Positions 1 through 10,700 of a stretch of DNA of 64,000 nt are shown here, piece by piece. The stretch spans positions 528,501-592,500 of the forward strand of contig CAJNDT010000147.1 in NCBI GenBank assembly GCA_905221615.1, in the 5' to 3' direction. A model generated the notes under the pieces. That model did not search any database, was not told the origin of the DNA, and saw only the letters and a program-made list of their open reading frames with translations. A program made the position numbers and the translations under genes. Position 1 is the first letter of the stretch. The number at the start of each line of letters is the position of its first letter. The DNA is from Symbiodinium sp. CCMP2592 (taxonomy: Eukaryota > Sar > Dinophyceae > Suessiales > Symbiodiniaceae).

Positions 1-300
1 CAAACCCCAAACCGAGGATCCCTAAACCCTATACAGCCCTATATGGCAACCCCTGAACAGAAACCTTATCTACAGCTGTTCTGTGCCTCCTAGCACCCTC
101 GGATTGCATGCACCGAAGATCGCAACACCCTCGTTCTCAATTCAAACCCAAACCTTGAACAACCCTGTTATCAACCTAGCTAGCTTGTCTGCTTTTGCAA
201 CCCTACAATAGTCTTAGTTTATCCTTTTTCTTAAAACCCAATCAAAACCCTGAACAACCCTGTATCCCTTCCCAAATCCATAAATGCAGCCAGTGCCCAG
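1..300. other. Intergenic or intronic lead-in with degenerate CCCTAAA motifs
   Basis: The stretch carries several ACCCT/CCCTAAA-like words (for example near 25-33 and 245-262) and ends in a plausible splice acceptor, 'gtgcccag', at 293-300. I see no start codon that fits the following reading frame, so this is probably an intron or upstream flank of the first gene. Confidence 0.45.
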
Positions 301-1712
301 GTCGTGTGGAGACACAAACGTACGACATCGAAGCCGTTGCCGAGCGCTGGCAGAACGCCGGCAGCGTGGATGGAGAGTTGGTGGACCTGGGAACCGAAGC
401 AGCTGTGGCTTCGGAAGCTTCTGGGTCTTCTGGGGATTCGGACAAGTTGCCCCTAAAGAGGTTACCGGATCCTGAGGCTGCACGCGACCCCGAACCTTCA
501 GAGTCCCGTGGTGTTCATCTTGCTAGGGCAAAAAGCTTTGCTGAACGTGCGCAAATGTATGACATGAAGGCAGGGGGCTTCGGAGTCGCAAGAAGTATAG
601 TATTCAGGGTGTCAGGTTTTTGGAGTGATATGATAGGTGTGTCGATCTGTGCTAGCTAATGTGCACATTCCCTAAAGGCGGCGGCTGCTGAAGTCTTGAC
701 AAAGGAAAAACAGGATGCCATGATGGAAGCAACCAAAGCCAACGAGGATGCAAAGCCAGGTCACGGGCGGGGAGGTCGTGGAAGGGGGGGCAGAGGAAGG
801 GGTGGACGAGGACGTGGAAAGACCCCCTTAACTGCTGATGATGAGGAGGAGGCGGAGCCCGAGCCGACCGAAGCCAAGCCATCCAAGAGGACCAAGAATG
901 CAAAGAAGCATGCGTCGGAGCCAGCCGAGCCAACCGAAGCCCAGCCAACCAAGAGGACCAAGAGGACCAAGGATGCAAAGGAGAGCGCACCGCCTACCGA
1001 GCCAACCGAAGCCAAGCCCGCCAAGAGGACCAAGGATGCAGAGGAGAGCGCATCGCCTACCGAGCCAACCGAAGCCAAGCCCGCCAAGAGGACCAAGGAT
1101 GCAGAGGAGAGCGCATCGCCGGCCGAGCCGAAGGAAGCCAAGCCCGCCAAGAGGACCAAGCATGCAGAGGAGAGCGCATCGCCGGCCGAGCCGAAGGAAG
1201 CCAAGCCCGCCAAGAGGACCAAGGATGCAAACGGGAGCGCATCGCCGACCGAGCCAACGGAAGCCAAGCCCGCCAAGAGGACCAAGGATGCAAAGGAGAG
1301 CGCGCCGCCTACCGAGCCAACCGAGGCCCACGCACCCAAGCCGAGGAGAGGCCGGCCACCCAAGGCCGGCGGGACCAAGGATGCAGAGCCCCCCAAGCCC
1401 AAGAGGAGCACACCAGCGAAGGATGCTGCTGAGCAAACCGAAGCCCCAAAGGCCAAGAGGACCAGAACCAATGTTGCAAAGGAGAATGCTGAGGCTGCCG
1501 AAAAGGAGGCCAATGCATCAAGCAGTGCCAACTCCGATAAGAAAGCCCAGCAGGCCCGCCGCAAAGCTATCCGAGATGGCCTGGACATGCCTGTGTATTC
1601 GTTTGTGGATATCGACTTCTACTGGAGTCGCAACGGCATGGGTGTGAAACTTCGCAACTGTGCGAATGTGGAGGAACAGGGAAAGCAAGCCACCCGGATG
1701 TACGAGGATTAA
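301..1712 (+). CDS. AT-hook / RG-rich, lysine-rich repeat protein (5' partial, at least two exons)
   Basis: Two exons are read: about 301-608 and 678-1712, split by a 69-nt intron (609-677, GT-AG). A donor at 600 would fit the same phase. Exon 1 encodes an acidic/serine-rich segment ending in '...ERAQMYDMKAGGFG'. Exon 2 begins with an Ala-rich helix, then an RG block (GRGGRGRGGRGRG, near 765-820), then about seven copies of a 21-residue unit (KRTKDAEESASP-TEPTEAKPA). Next comes an AT-hook core, RRGRPPK (near 1341-1362), then a conserved-looking tail (MPVYSFVDIDFYWSRNGMGV). RG blocks, AT-hooks and Lys/Pro/Ala repeats are typical of nucleic-acid-binding or chromatin proteins, so a nuclear DNA/RNA-binding role is inferred. 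The tail matches no domain I can name. The stop at 1710-1712 may not be the true end, because exon-like coding follows downstream. The 5' end is not resolved. Confidence 0.6.
861..1335 (+). repeat. In-frame 63-bp coding minisatellite
   Basis: A 63-bp unit (21 codons) repeats about seven times inside exon 2 of the first gene. Copies are near-identical in the middle (about 1027-1215), where only TEP/AEP and TEA/KEA swaps occur, and drift at the edges. One unit carries an extra KRT triplet (near 948-965). The length is a multiple of three and the frame is kept, which supports selection on the protein. Confidence 0.85.
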
Positions 1713-1935
1713 GCTCTCTCTCCCTCTCTGTCTATATATATATATATACATACATACATATATATTTACACACATACATATATATACAAAACTACACATG
1801 TACATGTATATATATATATATATATGTCTATGTCACAACTATACATTACGTGGCTCAAACCGTACGCAAACGCTGTCCTTGCAAATCATGTTGTAAGATC
1901 TCGGTTATCACACACACATGTATACACATATGTAC

Positions 1936-2007
<72 letters not shown>

Positions 2008-2214
2008 CAGTGTGTGTGTGTGACGAAACATGTCCTGTTCCAAATATTGGTCTGAGACGGCAGGGCTGTGTAGGATTGGAGTGTGACTCTATACTATAGG
2101 GGTCAGGGTCAGGGTTTTGGGGGTTGAGGGTTTATGGTGAGGTTGTGATGCGGTACCGTGCATGGACCCTATATATTCTCTAAATCCTACATAACCTCTG
2201 CAATCAATGAGCCC
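1713..2214. repeat. Intron or spacer with TA, ACAT and GA microsatellites
   Basis: It contains TA/ACATA tracts at about 1733-1830 and a nearly pure GA run at about 1937-2010, followed by (GT)n. A GGTCAGG/GGGTTTAGG-like stretch lies at 2099-2135. No coding segment is supported here. Confidence 0.75.
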
Positions 2215-2479
2215 ATCGCCAACCCGAGCCGAGGTTCTCTACTTGGGCTACAAAGGTGTTGCCGAGCACACTGCGATGATCACGATGTGGAAGTTTGCAA
2301 GACCAGCAGCTGTTTGTCTACAAATTAAACCATTCATTCCCACCATCCTTAGAGATTCAATTCACAAAATCCCCTGCCTCTCTGAGGCTGATCTCGTTGA
2401 AAAGGCAAAGGGCCACCTGACGCCAGCACTCGTGGAGAAGCTGGCAACGATTAAGGAGGACTTTGCAAACAGGTCCGAG
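2215..2479 (+). CDS. Exon-like coding segments, possibly 3' exons of the first gene
   Basis: Two stretches read like coding DNA. Near 2226-2265 the frame gives 'AEVLYLGYKG' with a possible GT donor after GGT. The better one, 2387-2479, starts after a pyrimidine-rich acceptor ('cctctctgag') and reads ADLVEKAKGHLTPALVEKL, then ATIKEDFANRSE, an amphipathic helical segment. It ends at a GAG|GTCTAG donor in phase 0. They lie downstream of the AT-hook gene on the same strand and probably belong to it or to an unseen short gene. I do not recognise the protein. Confidence 0.35.
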
Positions 2480-2804
2480 GTCTAGTGAGTCGAGTGAGCC
2501 TGGCGAACGGTTCCGATACCAATGGTGCTTGTGTGCATGGTGCTGAAGCTTTTATTCAAAGCTGTTCTTCAAAGGATGCAGTTGTGATTCCAGCTGCTAC
2601 AATATGCCAAAGGCAATGCAGCAATCATGAAATTCAGTATGCATCAGAGCACAGCTCTTCAGTTTCAACGAGCAACGGAGGGCAGCCTGAAACAATTCTC
2701 AGAACTGCTTTTGCACAGCCTTGTGACCTGAAGCTGCAAGCTTGAAGATTGCCTTTCGTCCTTGATGATCCCCTTACCAAAATATGGATGCATTTGTCTC
2801 CCAG

Positions 2805-2885
2805 GTCCACACGATGCCCTTCCTCATGCACGCCGTGAAGTTCGGCCAGAACAAAAGAGATGGTGCGCCCCCTCCCGCCTGTGCA
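2805..2885 (+). CDS. Short exon-like segment (27 codons)
   Basis: This 81-nt open segment lies between a strong acceptor ('tttgtctcccag') and a textbook donor (GCA|GTAAGG). It encodes VHTMPFLMHAVKFGQNKRDG then APPPACA. It joins in phase 0 to the 2387-2479 exon. Another open segment starts after 'gtacccag' at 2915 and runs to a stop at 3088, but the intervening 29 nt is too short for a normal intron, so that link is doubtful. Confidence 0.35.
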
Positions 2886-3201
2886 GTAAGGTTTTGATCA
2901 AGCCATGTACCCAGGAAGCCACTGAAGCACCGAAAAGCCCGACAATAGAAACCCTCGAAGCCCCATGTGTGCAGCCTTCCGAAACCGTGTTCGCGAGTTT
3001 CGTCCGGCTCAGGCTAATTGAGATGCAGGTTTCGCCGTTTGAGCACAAGCATCGCCAGAAGCATAGCCTACACGCACATTCTGTGTAAAAGTAACAAATC
3101 CTGTCTCTAAACCCTTAACACCGGAACTGGTTCTAAAGCCTTTTATGTAAGCCCTTTCAGACCCATAGATAATTTTGTAGAAGCCCCGTGTATAACCCCC
3201 C

Positions 3202-3205
<4 letters not shown>

Positions 3206-3249
<44 letters not shown>

Positions 3250-3368
3250 ATATACACACTAGAAGCTGCCCCCACCCTGTAAGAGTGGTATAATAGGAAT
3301 ATAATAGGGCCCTAATATAATCCTATATAACCCTTATGGTCACTATTACAGGGTGGTGGCAGCTTCTA
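3206..3368. mobile_element. TA tract plus 109-bp foldback (MITE-like) element
   Basis: A TA microsatellite (about 3206-3246) is followed by an inverted repeat. The left arm, TAGAAGCTGCC..ACCCTGTAA, starts at 3260. The right arm, TTACAGGGTGGTGGCAGCTTCTA, ends at 3368. The centre is a GGGCCC palindrome with AT-rich flanks that also pair. No coding content. The structure fits a non-autonomous DNA transposon; a TA target duplication is possible but not certain beside a TA-rich flank. Confidence 0.6.
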
Positions 3369-3510
3369 ATATATACACATATATATATAAGCCCTATGCA
3401 ATCCATTCCGGCTGATACAAACCCTGTAGACCATGAAGAATAACAAACCCCAGCTTCGTGGGGTGCTCACTTTGAAAGCTTAAGTCCCGAGACCTCCCAC
3501 TGCCTTCAAG

Positions 3511-5643
3511 ATGGTCCAGCCGTCAGAGATGGATGCAGTGGTCGCCAGGCTCATCCGATTGGGCTCGCCGAAGGATCCTCGGCTCCACAAGTTCATGTGC
3601 TCAGAGTCCCCAGATCTATGCTTTCGAGGCATTCGTCATGTTGGTCCTGTTGTGCTCCTGGCTGAACTTTGCTCAACTCGGCCACAAGTCATACGACTTG
3701 GTGGAAGCTTTTGCTGGGCGTGCAGAGTTATCACGATCGTGTCGCAAGTGCAACATACATGCAGCAGCTGCTGACCTTTCCTATGATACCCACGCATTCA
3801 GAAAAGGGGGGATGGATTTAACAACACCCTCAGGCTTTGTGTCTCTTGCCAGCAGTCAATGCGACAACATGATGAGTGAGACAAGGTTTTTGCTGACGGT
3901 CCAAACCGATCGGTGTATTCAGAATTGTACCCACAACCGAGGCTGCTGGTTCTTCTTGTACTCAGACTACGCCTTGATTCATCCATGGCATTCTTCGCCA
4001 TATGTTGCTCTTCCTTTGTGACAATTTCCCGAAGTACCACGGGCAGGTCGATTCTACTACCCCTGGGGAATACGGCATTTGCGAAGGTCAGGACAGCCAA
4101 CCTTCTCGCTAGCAGGCATTGCTTTGAAAACCTTGTTATGTAAACGATCTGTTGAGTTGCTTTGTGAGGGGATGCCTCTGTTTTGTGGGTTTTGGGTGTT
4201 TCGGGAACTTGCTGTTGTGTGGATTCTAGATAGGCTCTCGTGCTGATCAGGGATTTGGATTCTTCATGTTTTCGATCAATCCTTATCTACGACCTTGGCT
4301 TGGGGTTGGGGGCTTCAGGGGTTGGGGAGATGCTTTGTTGCAGTCTGGCTGCATCAATTACCAGCCCAACCGCAGTCTTTCAGGCTTGATTAGAAAGGAT
4401 TAAAGGGTTTATAGGGGTTTTGGGGTTCAAGGTTTCAATACCGACCAATCAAGGGTATACAGCGACATAACTTAGCCCCTGCTTAAGCACCCATCTCTTC
4501 CATGCTCCCTGACGCGAGACTTAGCATGATTGAGCCCTTGCTTCAGCACCCACCCCTGCTTTGCCTCAACCCTCGGACTAGACAAAACCCCCAACCTACT
4601 CCGTAATGTAGCGCGCGATAACACTACAATCGCGACAAAACCAGTGGATGTGCTTATACTTCTTAGCACCAATTAACGAATCGCCAAGGAATGCTACTCG
4701 TTCCTGTGTGTATACATGTCTGTAGTACCTTTAGTCCATATTTGCAAAAAAACAAAGCATGTTCAAACCGTAAATCCCCTGCAGACTGGCTCTGCTGCTG
4801 CAGCTCGCCGTGGCCGTCGGTGCCACATGGGTGGTGGAGCAGCCTCGAGGAAGCTTGCTCTTCGAGCATGACCGACTTTCAGAGTTGGTGGAAAGTTGGA
4901 TGGGGAGGGTCAACGAAACCAGGCTTTTCAAGATTCTGGCTGATCTGTTTTGCACAGTGGCTGGAAATGTGTGGTACTGTAGCTGTGCAGCTGCTGATAA
5001 ACGCATTGCCCTCCAAGGTATTCAAGCAATCTTTCTGGATGATGCACTTCAAGGCTCCGTCTCCTAAAAGGACATTCCTATGGAGCAACTCCTCTTCGAT
5101 ACGACGTTTCGACTATGGCAAGTTAACACGTGCTCAAATGCAGCGACAAACACGGTTGAAGACTGTTGTTCGTGGGCCGACGAAGAGGGGGCGGGCTGGG
5201 TTTACAGGGACTCGATCCTTGAAGTCGACACAGCAGCATCCTCAATTGCTTCGTTGTGAAGATGTATGTCTAAACATGGCTGTAATACTGTAGAGCTATA
5301 GCATCCTGTTCGAAGAAACACTGCACTTGAGGACGTACACATTCCATTTTGCCCGCAAAGTGATCCAGACTATGCCTTCGTTGACCGACCCCAACACCAA
5401 ATCTGAACCCCCTGCGACTCTTCTGCATTTCTGTGTTGCAGGAACAAGTATATAGCCCCTTTGTAGCTCCTTGCTGCCGAGACAATTGCCGGCCTGAACA
5501 TCATGGAGGAGTTCGGGAGCATGCCGCTGGGTGACCTCTGGCACGATGCAAAGTTAGTGGATGCCATCTACTATGTGAGGGGTAGCAAGTCTTTGAGAAT
5601 CCCAAATGAAGAATGGCGACGTGTGTTGCCAACCCTGCTCTGA
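3511..5643 (+). CDS. Dinoflagellate multi-copy family, possible methyltransferase-like ('DLVEAFAG / EQPRGS' type), five exons
   Basis: Exons with consistent phases are 3614-3840, 3942-4115, 4785-4908, 5018-5263 and 5482-5643 (stop TGA at 5641). The intron at 4116 has a GC donor; the others are GT-AG. Conserved blocks in order are YDLVEAFAGRAELSR, GGMDLTTPSGFV, AICCSSFVTISRSTTGR, VGATWVVEQPRGSLLFEHDR, WMMHFKAPSPKRTFLWSNS and a C-terminal GDLWHDAKLVDAIYYVRGS. I recognise this order from a family found many times in Symbiodinium-type genomes, usually unnamed. The first block resembles motif I of C5-cytosine methyltransferases (DLFAG-type, SAM binding), but no PCQ catalytic motif is visible, so enzyme activity is only inferred. 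An upstream ATG at 3511 opens a sensible N-terminus (MDAVVARLIRLGSPKDPRLH), but it is one frame off. Either a frameshift lies near 3612, or exon 1 starts at 3614 after the 'ccccag' acceptor and the real first exon lies upstream. Confidence 0.75.
4116..4784 (+). other. 669-nt GC-AG intron
   Basis: The donor is AG|GCATTG (after 4115) and the acceptor is 'cccctgcag' (to 4784). Both sides are in phase 2 and rebuild an Arg codon between NLLAS and LALLLQLAV, matching the order of the protein family. Non-GT donors are characteristic of dinoflagellate genes. No other feature is seen inside. Confidence 0.75.
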
Positions 5644-6478
5644 AACAAACTGTTGCCATGGTCGGTTACTGGAGTTAGACTGTACACCTAACAGCTACAG
5701 ATTCAGGTTTGGCATGCACACCATGGGGCAATCGATGAAGACTCTTAGATGGGTTCTTATTGTTCTCGAAAGGGAGTAGTCGGGGCTGGGCTCGGGGTTC
5801 GGCAGGCTGCTAAAGCTCTATCGATGAGTTTGGGGGCTGTAGTTGTGTGTGTGGGGTGTGGGTGTGTTCGGTTCTGTTCGTTTCTCTTCGGTTCGGTTCG
5901 GGTTCACCCCGGGACACCGCAACCCGTACACGCCTGTAGTACCGACAAAACAACCCGTACACAGCTGCACCCGTACATAGGCCGGATTCTCCCAACAAAA
6001 GGCCGAAAATAAGCGTGCACCGTGCTCGGGCGTACACGCCCGTACACGCCCGTACACGCCCCTACGTGCCTGTATGCTTTGTAAACGCCCCTTACACTCT
6101 TTGGTGGTACCCCGCAGCCAATTCTGTGTACTCCCCACACAAAGTGCCCCAGAAACCCAGTATTGTAGCCATGCCTAGTTCAACGCTGGCCGTGGTTGTT
6201 TTAGACGATCTAGCTAGCATCCCAGCTCGTGCCTTTGTAGTGGTAAATGCAAGTGTTCTGTCGTGCTCCAGCGATCAGCAGCCTTGCACAACCCTCCAGA
6301 CTGTGCTATGTGATGTGTCGATAAGGAAGTTCCTGCAATCCTTGAATTTTATGTTCAAAACCCAATGCTAGATTTGGAAAAGCTATATACACTGCACCCA
6401 ATAGAGATGTATAAACCCGATAATTATTTCTCATATTTGGTACAAGAGTTACTAGTACTCCGTAGCAAAGATCCCACC
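5644..6478. repeat. Intergenic spacer with CCGTACACGC-type minisatellite
   Basis: Between two + strand genes lies about 0.8 kb. At about 5920-6080 the 10-mer CCGTACACGC and variants repeat, perfect in three tandem copies near 6027-6060. Just before it, about 5865-5905 is a GTTCGGTTC-rich stretch. An open frame continues upstream of the next gene to 6365 but has no family-like content. Confidence 0.7.
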
Positions 6479-7231
6479 ATGGCAAAACGACTTCGGAGCT
6501 TGGGTTCGTGTCTCTGGGAGACAGACGAAGAGGTCACGTTCGAGGATTGGCTGGCCTCGCAACCGGCTGCTTGTTGCTGTGGCAAGGATGCGCAGATAAG
6601 GAGTCTTCAGCAGGAGATTGAAAATCTACGTGCCCTTGCCCAAGACCTGCATATCCGATTGAAAGTGGCATCCCTTCCTGCAGTGCCTTCCAATGAGCTC
6701 ACAGTGAAGAAGCCCGGTATGTCCCGAAAACAAAACCGCGACCCTTGGCACTGGCTTACTCTGCTGCCTGAGACGGTTACAGGTTTGCCTAGAATGCTGG
6801 ATGACATCATACCATCTCTTCGAAGCACGTCCTTCGCCAACAGCCGTGTGGTCTTCGACCTATGTGGGGCTACTGTACCCTCTGCTATCCTGGACCACTG
6901 CGAGATCTCCATAAACTCCGTATTTGGCAAATACCCTGCCATATACAAGATAGGCATAACTCGCAACCCAGTCGAACGTTGGCAGATCGGATATGTCAAA
7001 GACACCACCCAAGCCTGGTCAGAAATGAAGGTCCTGGTAGCTCTGAGGGATCCAGTCGCTGTGGGATTCGTAGAAGCCGCCCTTATCCGCCGTTACCAGG
7101 GCAGTCCGGGTAATATGAACATCAGAAGGGGAGGGGAAGGGGTTGACCTTTCAGGTGCTGGGCCCTTTTTTGCATATGTGGTTTATCGTTGCCTTGTCCC
7201 ACCGAAGTGTGCTTTGGCCAAAAGGACATAG
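6479..7231 (+). CDS. GIY-YIG-like protein, dinoflagellate-expanded family
   Basis: A single exon of 250 codons plus stop. The start ATG at 6479 is chosen for its context (ccaccATGG) and because sequence further upstream reads poorly. Residues about 40-60 (AQIRSLQQEIENLRALAQDL) look like a short coiled coil behind a Cys-rich CCCGKD. The C-terminal 100 residues carry YKIGIT (second GIY-YIG half-motif), a conserved Arg-rich turn (RNPVERW), EAALIRRY with the Glu expected in this fold, and an NMNIRRGGEGVD loop, then GPFFAYVVYR. This arrangement matches a family I know from Symbiodinium/Polarella-type genomes. GIY-YIG domains cut DNA in homing endonucleases and repair enzymes. Whether this one is active is unknown, because the first half-motif (here PAIY) is degenerate. 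Origin from a mobile or repair nuclease is inference. Confidence 0.72.
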   Translation: MAKRLRSLGSCLWETDEEVTFEDWLASQPAACCCGKDAQIRSLQQEIENLRALAQDLHIRLKVASLPAVPSNELTVKKPGMSRKQNRDPWHWLTLLPETVTGLPRMLDDIIPSLRSTSFANSRVVFDLCGATVPSAILDHCEISINSVFGKYPAIYKIGITRNPVERWQIGYVKDTTQAWSEMKVLVALRDPVAVGFVEAALIRRYQGSPGNMNIRRGGEGVDLSGAGPFFAYVVYRCLVPPKCALAKRT

Positions 7232-7785
7232 CTGTGCTTCCCAATGTTAGGAAATAGTGTGTCTTGCAAGGTATGGCTGTCACTTTATAAATACAGAGCC
7301 GTGGCGAAGCTTCTTTGGTGGCTTAAATGCTAGCAACGGTACCTGTCACAATGACTGGTGTGCGCTTGCTCACACCGGCTTCGGGGCCTGCTGAAATCGT
7401 TTGTAAGTTGCATGCACTCTGCAAGGCTATTTGACTGAGTCCATATGCACACGGATTGGTGTTATCCCTGAATCCAATTGTTATTATCCGTTCATCTGCA
7501 GGAGGCCCCGGTAATTATTTTGCCCTAGGTACTACTGAGTGCCGATTTGGGCTTCTGAGTGCAGCATGGATTATCGTTGCACCGAATCCAGCATGAGAGA
7601 AGTTTAGTGGGCCAGCTGTGTCAGCTTGCGATGAACTAATATACCACATGCATAGCCGGCATAGTCTTGACTTGCCTCACATGCAGCTGCTGAGTCATGC
7701 CCCGTGCCTGATATTGCCTGGGATCCTCAAGGATTTTTCGTGCCTAGCTGCTTTAGCAAGGGGGCCTTTCGAGGCTCGTCTGATC
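7232..7785. other. Intergenic spacer, 0.55 kb
   Basis: No repeat, RNA gene or foldback was seen. A reading frame is open from 7618 into the next gene's first exon, but the segment before 7786 lacks coding character. Confidence 0.55.
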
Positions 7786-10700
7786 ATGTCGGAGGCCCCA
7801 CCTGAGACGAGACACCTTGTGTCGAAGTCTTTCAGCACGGCCACTTTGCAGGAAGCGCTTTCCTTGGTGGACCAGCAGCAGGTCAAGGACGAGCAGATTG
7901 ATGCTGATATCAAGGTGGGCACATTGAGAGGGTGTTCTATTCGGTTCTTTCGGTATCTTGAAGATCGTTGCCGAATCTATTGGGTCTGAGAGTGTGGTAG
8001 TACAGGGTTCTTTGTGTGGGATGATCGATGCTTGCATGGAGTGTGCTGCTTCGGCTTGAAACTCATGCAGGGGATTGCTTAGAGCCAGTTGTTTTTTGAA
8101 CTAGAGGTTAAACTAATGAACAATTAAGTGCAAAATGAACCATTGCATATAAACAATAATGCACATACACTCATATACATTATATATATATACATATATA
8201 TATACACATGGTCATCCCACCCAAAGCTCGATGTAGAGCTTTAGCACTGCCTGGCTTCCTGAACACCCAGACCGGTACGGTTACCTACACAGTCTATTCT
8301 ACAACTTATACACGTTGTCTTACATGTTACGTAGACAAATAATGAGGCCTCATAAGTGTACATATGTATATATTGTATGTGTATATAAATACAGTCTAAA
8401 GGACTCCAAGACAAAACCCTGGCTTTGAGTGTTGATGTTTTGGCTTGTACAGGGTATGCATAGGAGGTGGTACGGGGCCTAGAGGAAGTGTAAGTAAGGT
8501 GTCCCGACTATAAACAAACCCTCCTTTGAACCCCTATAAAGGCCCCATGCAAGCCGACTATAAACAAACCCTCCTTTGAACCCCTATAAAGGCCCCATGC
8601 AAGCCCTAAGAAAATCTCGAGGACAAACCAGCAATTCCCAGGTGGTGTAGGGTTTGATGTAGGGTTTGCATGTGGTCTAAGGTTTCTACAGGTGTGGATT
8701 CCATACTAATTATATGCTTGAAGTAGTCCTACCCGACCAATCCCGGCCCTAACTTGTCGACCTAAGGCCCAATTACTCCCTGAAATCCACAGTGACTGGC
8801 AGGCCCTCGAGGCTGAAATCGAGCGCGAGGAGCTCAATGCGAAGCGTGGCACGAGGTGCACGCCGGTGGCTGGGGCCACTCCTTCACCTCAGCCCACACT
8901 TAAGAAGCACAGGGCACAGATGGACTCCGGGGACCTGGATTGTGTGCTGTTGGAGAATGATGATGTGCTGCTCACAGCACTAAAGGATCAGCTCGGCAGC
9001 CCCTCCCCAGGCCCAGAAACCAAGCAGATGATGGACCCTATCCTAGAGGATGGATATGACATGGATGTCTCGCCTGCACAGCTCTTCCTGAGTCCTTACA
9101 AGCCCGAGACTCCGACTCCGTCGAAGACAACCTCGAAGACTCCATCGAAGACTCCTGGTCCCTCGAAGACTCCCTCGAAGACTCCTGGTCCCTCGAAGAC
9201 TCCCTATGATCCCGTGGCAGATGCCGAAACCCAGCCTGGAATCACCCCAAAGCGGCACATCCACTTCATGGACACCATGGTGACGTCTCCTTGCCCACCG
9301 ACCGAGATGGACCCCTATGATGGCCATGTAGCAACCTTTCCGAATTTAGATAGCCTGTCACGAACTAGCAACCCAAAGCCGAGTCACTACATCACCAAAT
9401 CCAAAGCCCACGATCCCAGGTTGCATCGCCGCCGGTTGCAGTGGATCCTGGGATGGCTTCAAGTGCTACAGGCCTTCCGAAGCCTTCGGGAACTTCCATG
9501 GTTCACTCACAAGAGACCCCGGGGATCCTTTCCCTCCAGCAGAAGTTCGAGGCCTTAGGGTTACAGCTCGATTCGGAGGAGGGTGCAGTGGTGAAAGCTG
9601 CAGGGCAGATGGCAGAGGGCAATGGCAGCACCGGTGGTTCAAGTGAGACTTCCAAAGATGCTGAGATTGCCCAGCTGAAGCAAATGCTGTTCATGATGAA
9701 TGCCAAGCTTCATGCTGATCATGGCCCCAAGGCTCAGATTCAGCGTGAAGCTGAGAAGGAAGCGGCACGTGAAGCTGCACGTGAAGCTGCTCGTGAAGCT
9801 GCACGTGAAGCTATGCAGTCTGCCGCTGAGGGGCAGATGGCTGCCAACGGAGCAGCCAAGGCCGAGCAGGAGGACCAGGTCGCCCTGCCAGCAGCGAGGC
9901 AACGATTGAGGAGGCTTTGTGCCCCTCGTGCTAACGGCACGTATGCTGTTCCGAAAGAGGTGGTTGACAAATACGTGGCTGGTGGCAACGAGCGCGAGGG
10001 CCTTCTCAAGTTGCTGGTCAAACACAACTTCCAAAAGGATTCTCACGGTGCATGCTATAGCTGTTGAACCTAGTTGTTGGTCATTTCCGATCTTTGTGCT
10101 TCAGTTCTTTGTTTGCTGAATGATACATAGAATCATCTGTATGTACAGGAGAGCTTCATCAAGGAGGTTGTTGTGCTGACCCAGAAAGAGAAGGCCGTAT
10201 CGTTGGAGATTACCGGGGATTACTATACGGAGCAAGAGATGAAGGACATGAATGTGCCTGAGCCACTTGTTGTTGAGTCATTAAGTTTAGGGGGCTTGGG
10301 CTGTTTGTTGCCTTAATCTGACAGACTTGACAAGACCGACTGTAGACCTTCCGAAATCTAAGGGAACGCATCCGTGACATCATCGCCTTTGGCGATGCCA
10401 ATCCACAAAGCTTCAGACGTGCCCCACAGCATGCAATAGATAATGTCTATAGAACCCTAGCCCTAGCTAGCTTCAACAAACCCCAACAACTAAAGTCCCA
10501 CTTCATCCCAGGCTGACACCTACAACAAGAAAAAGCCGATGAAGTATTGGATGGAAACCAAATGCTCGGCTAGCATGCGGCAGTCGCAACTTGTTAGGGA
10601 GTCCGAGACGGTATCCTTCGAGCAAGAGGTCGGTGGCGAAGGCAACGAAGTGGAGCTGGGCAAAGATGTCACCTTCGATCTTTCGGGCTTCGATGCCACC

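Noticed and set aside
761..1588. 275-codon minus-strand frame opposite the AT-hook gene.
   Set aside because: It mirrors the GC-rich coding minisatellite. The + strand product has coherent motifs and exon structure.
6365..6478. Upstream extension of the GIY-YIG-like gene to 6365.
   Set aside because: The added residues are unlike the family and start from a poor context. The ATG at 6479 is better.
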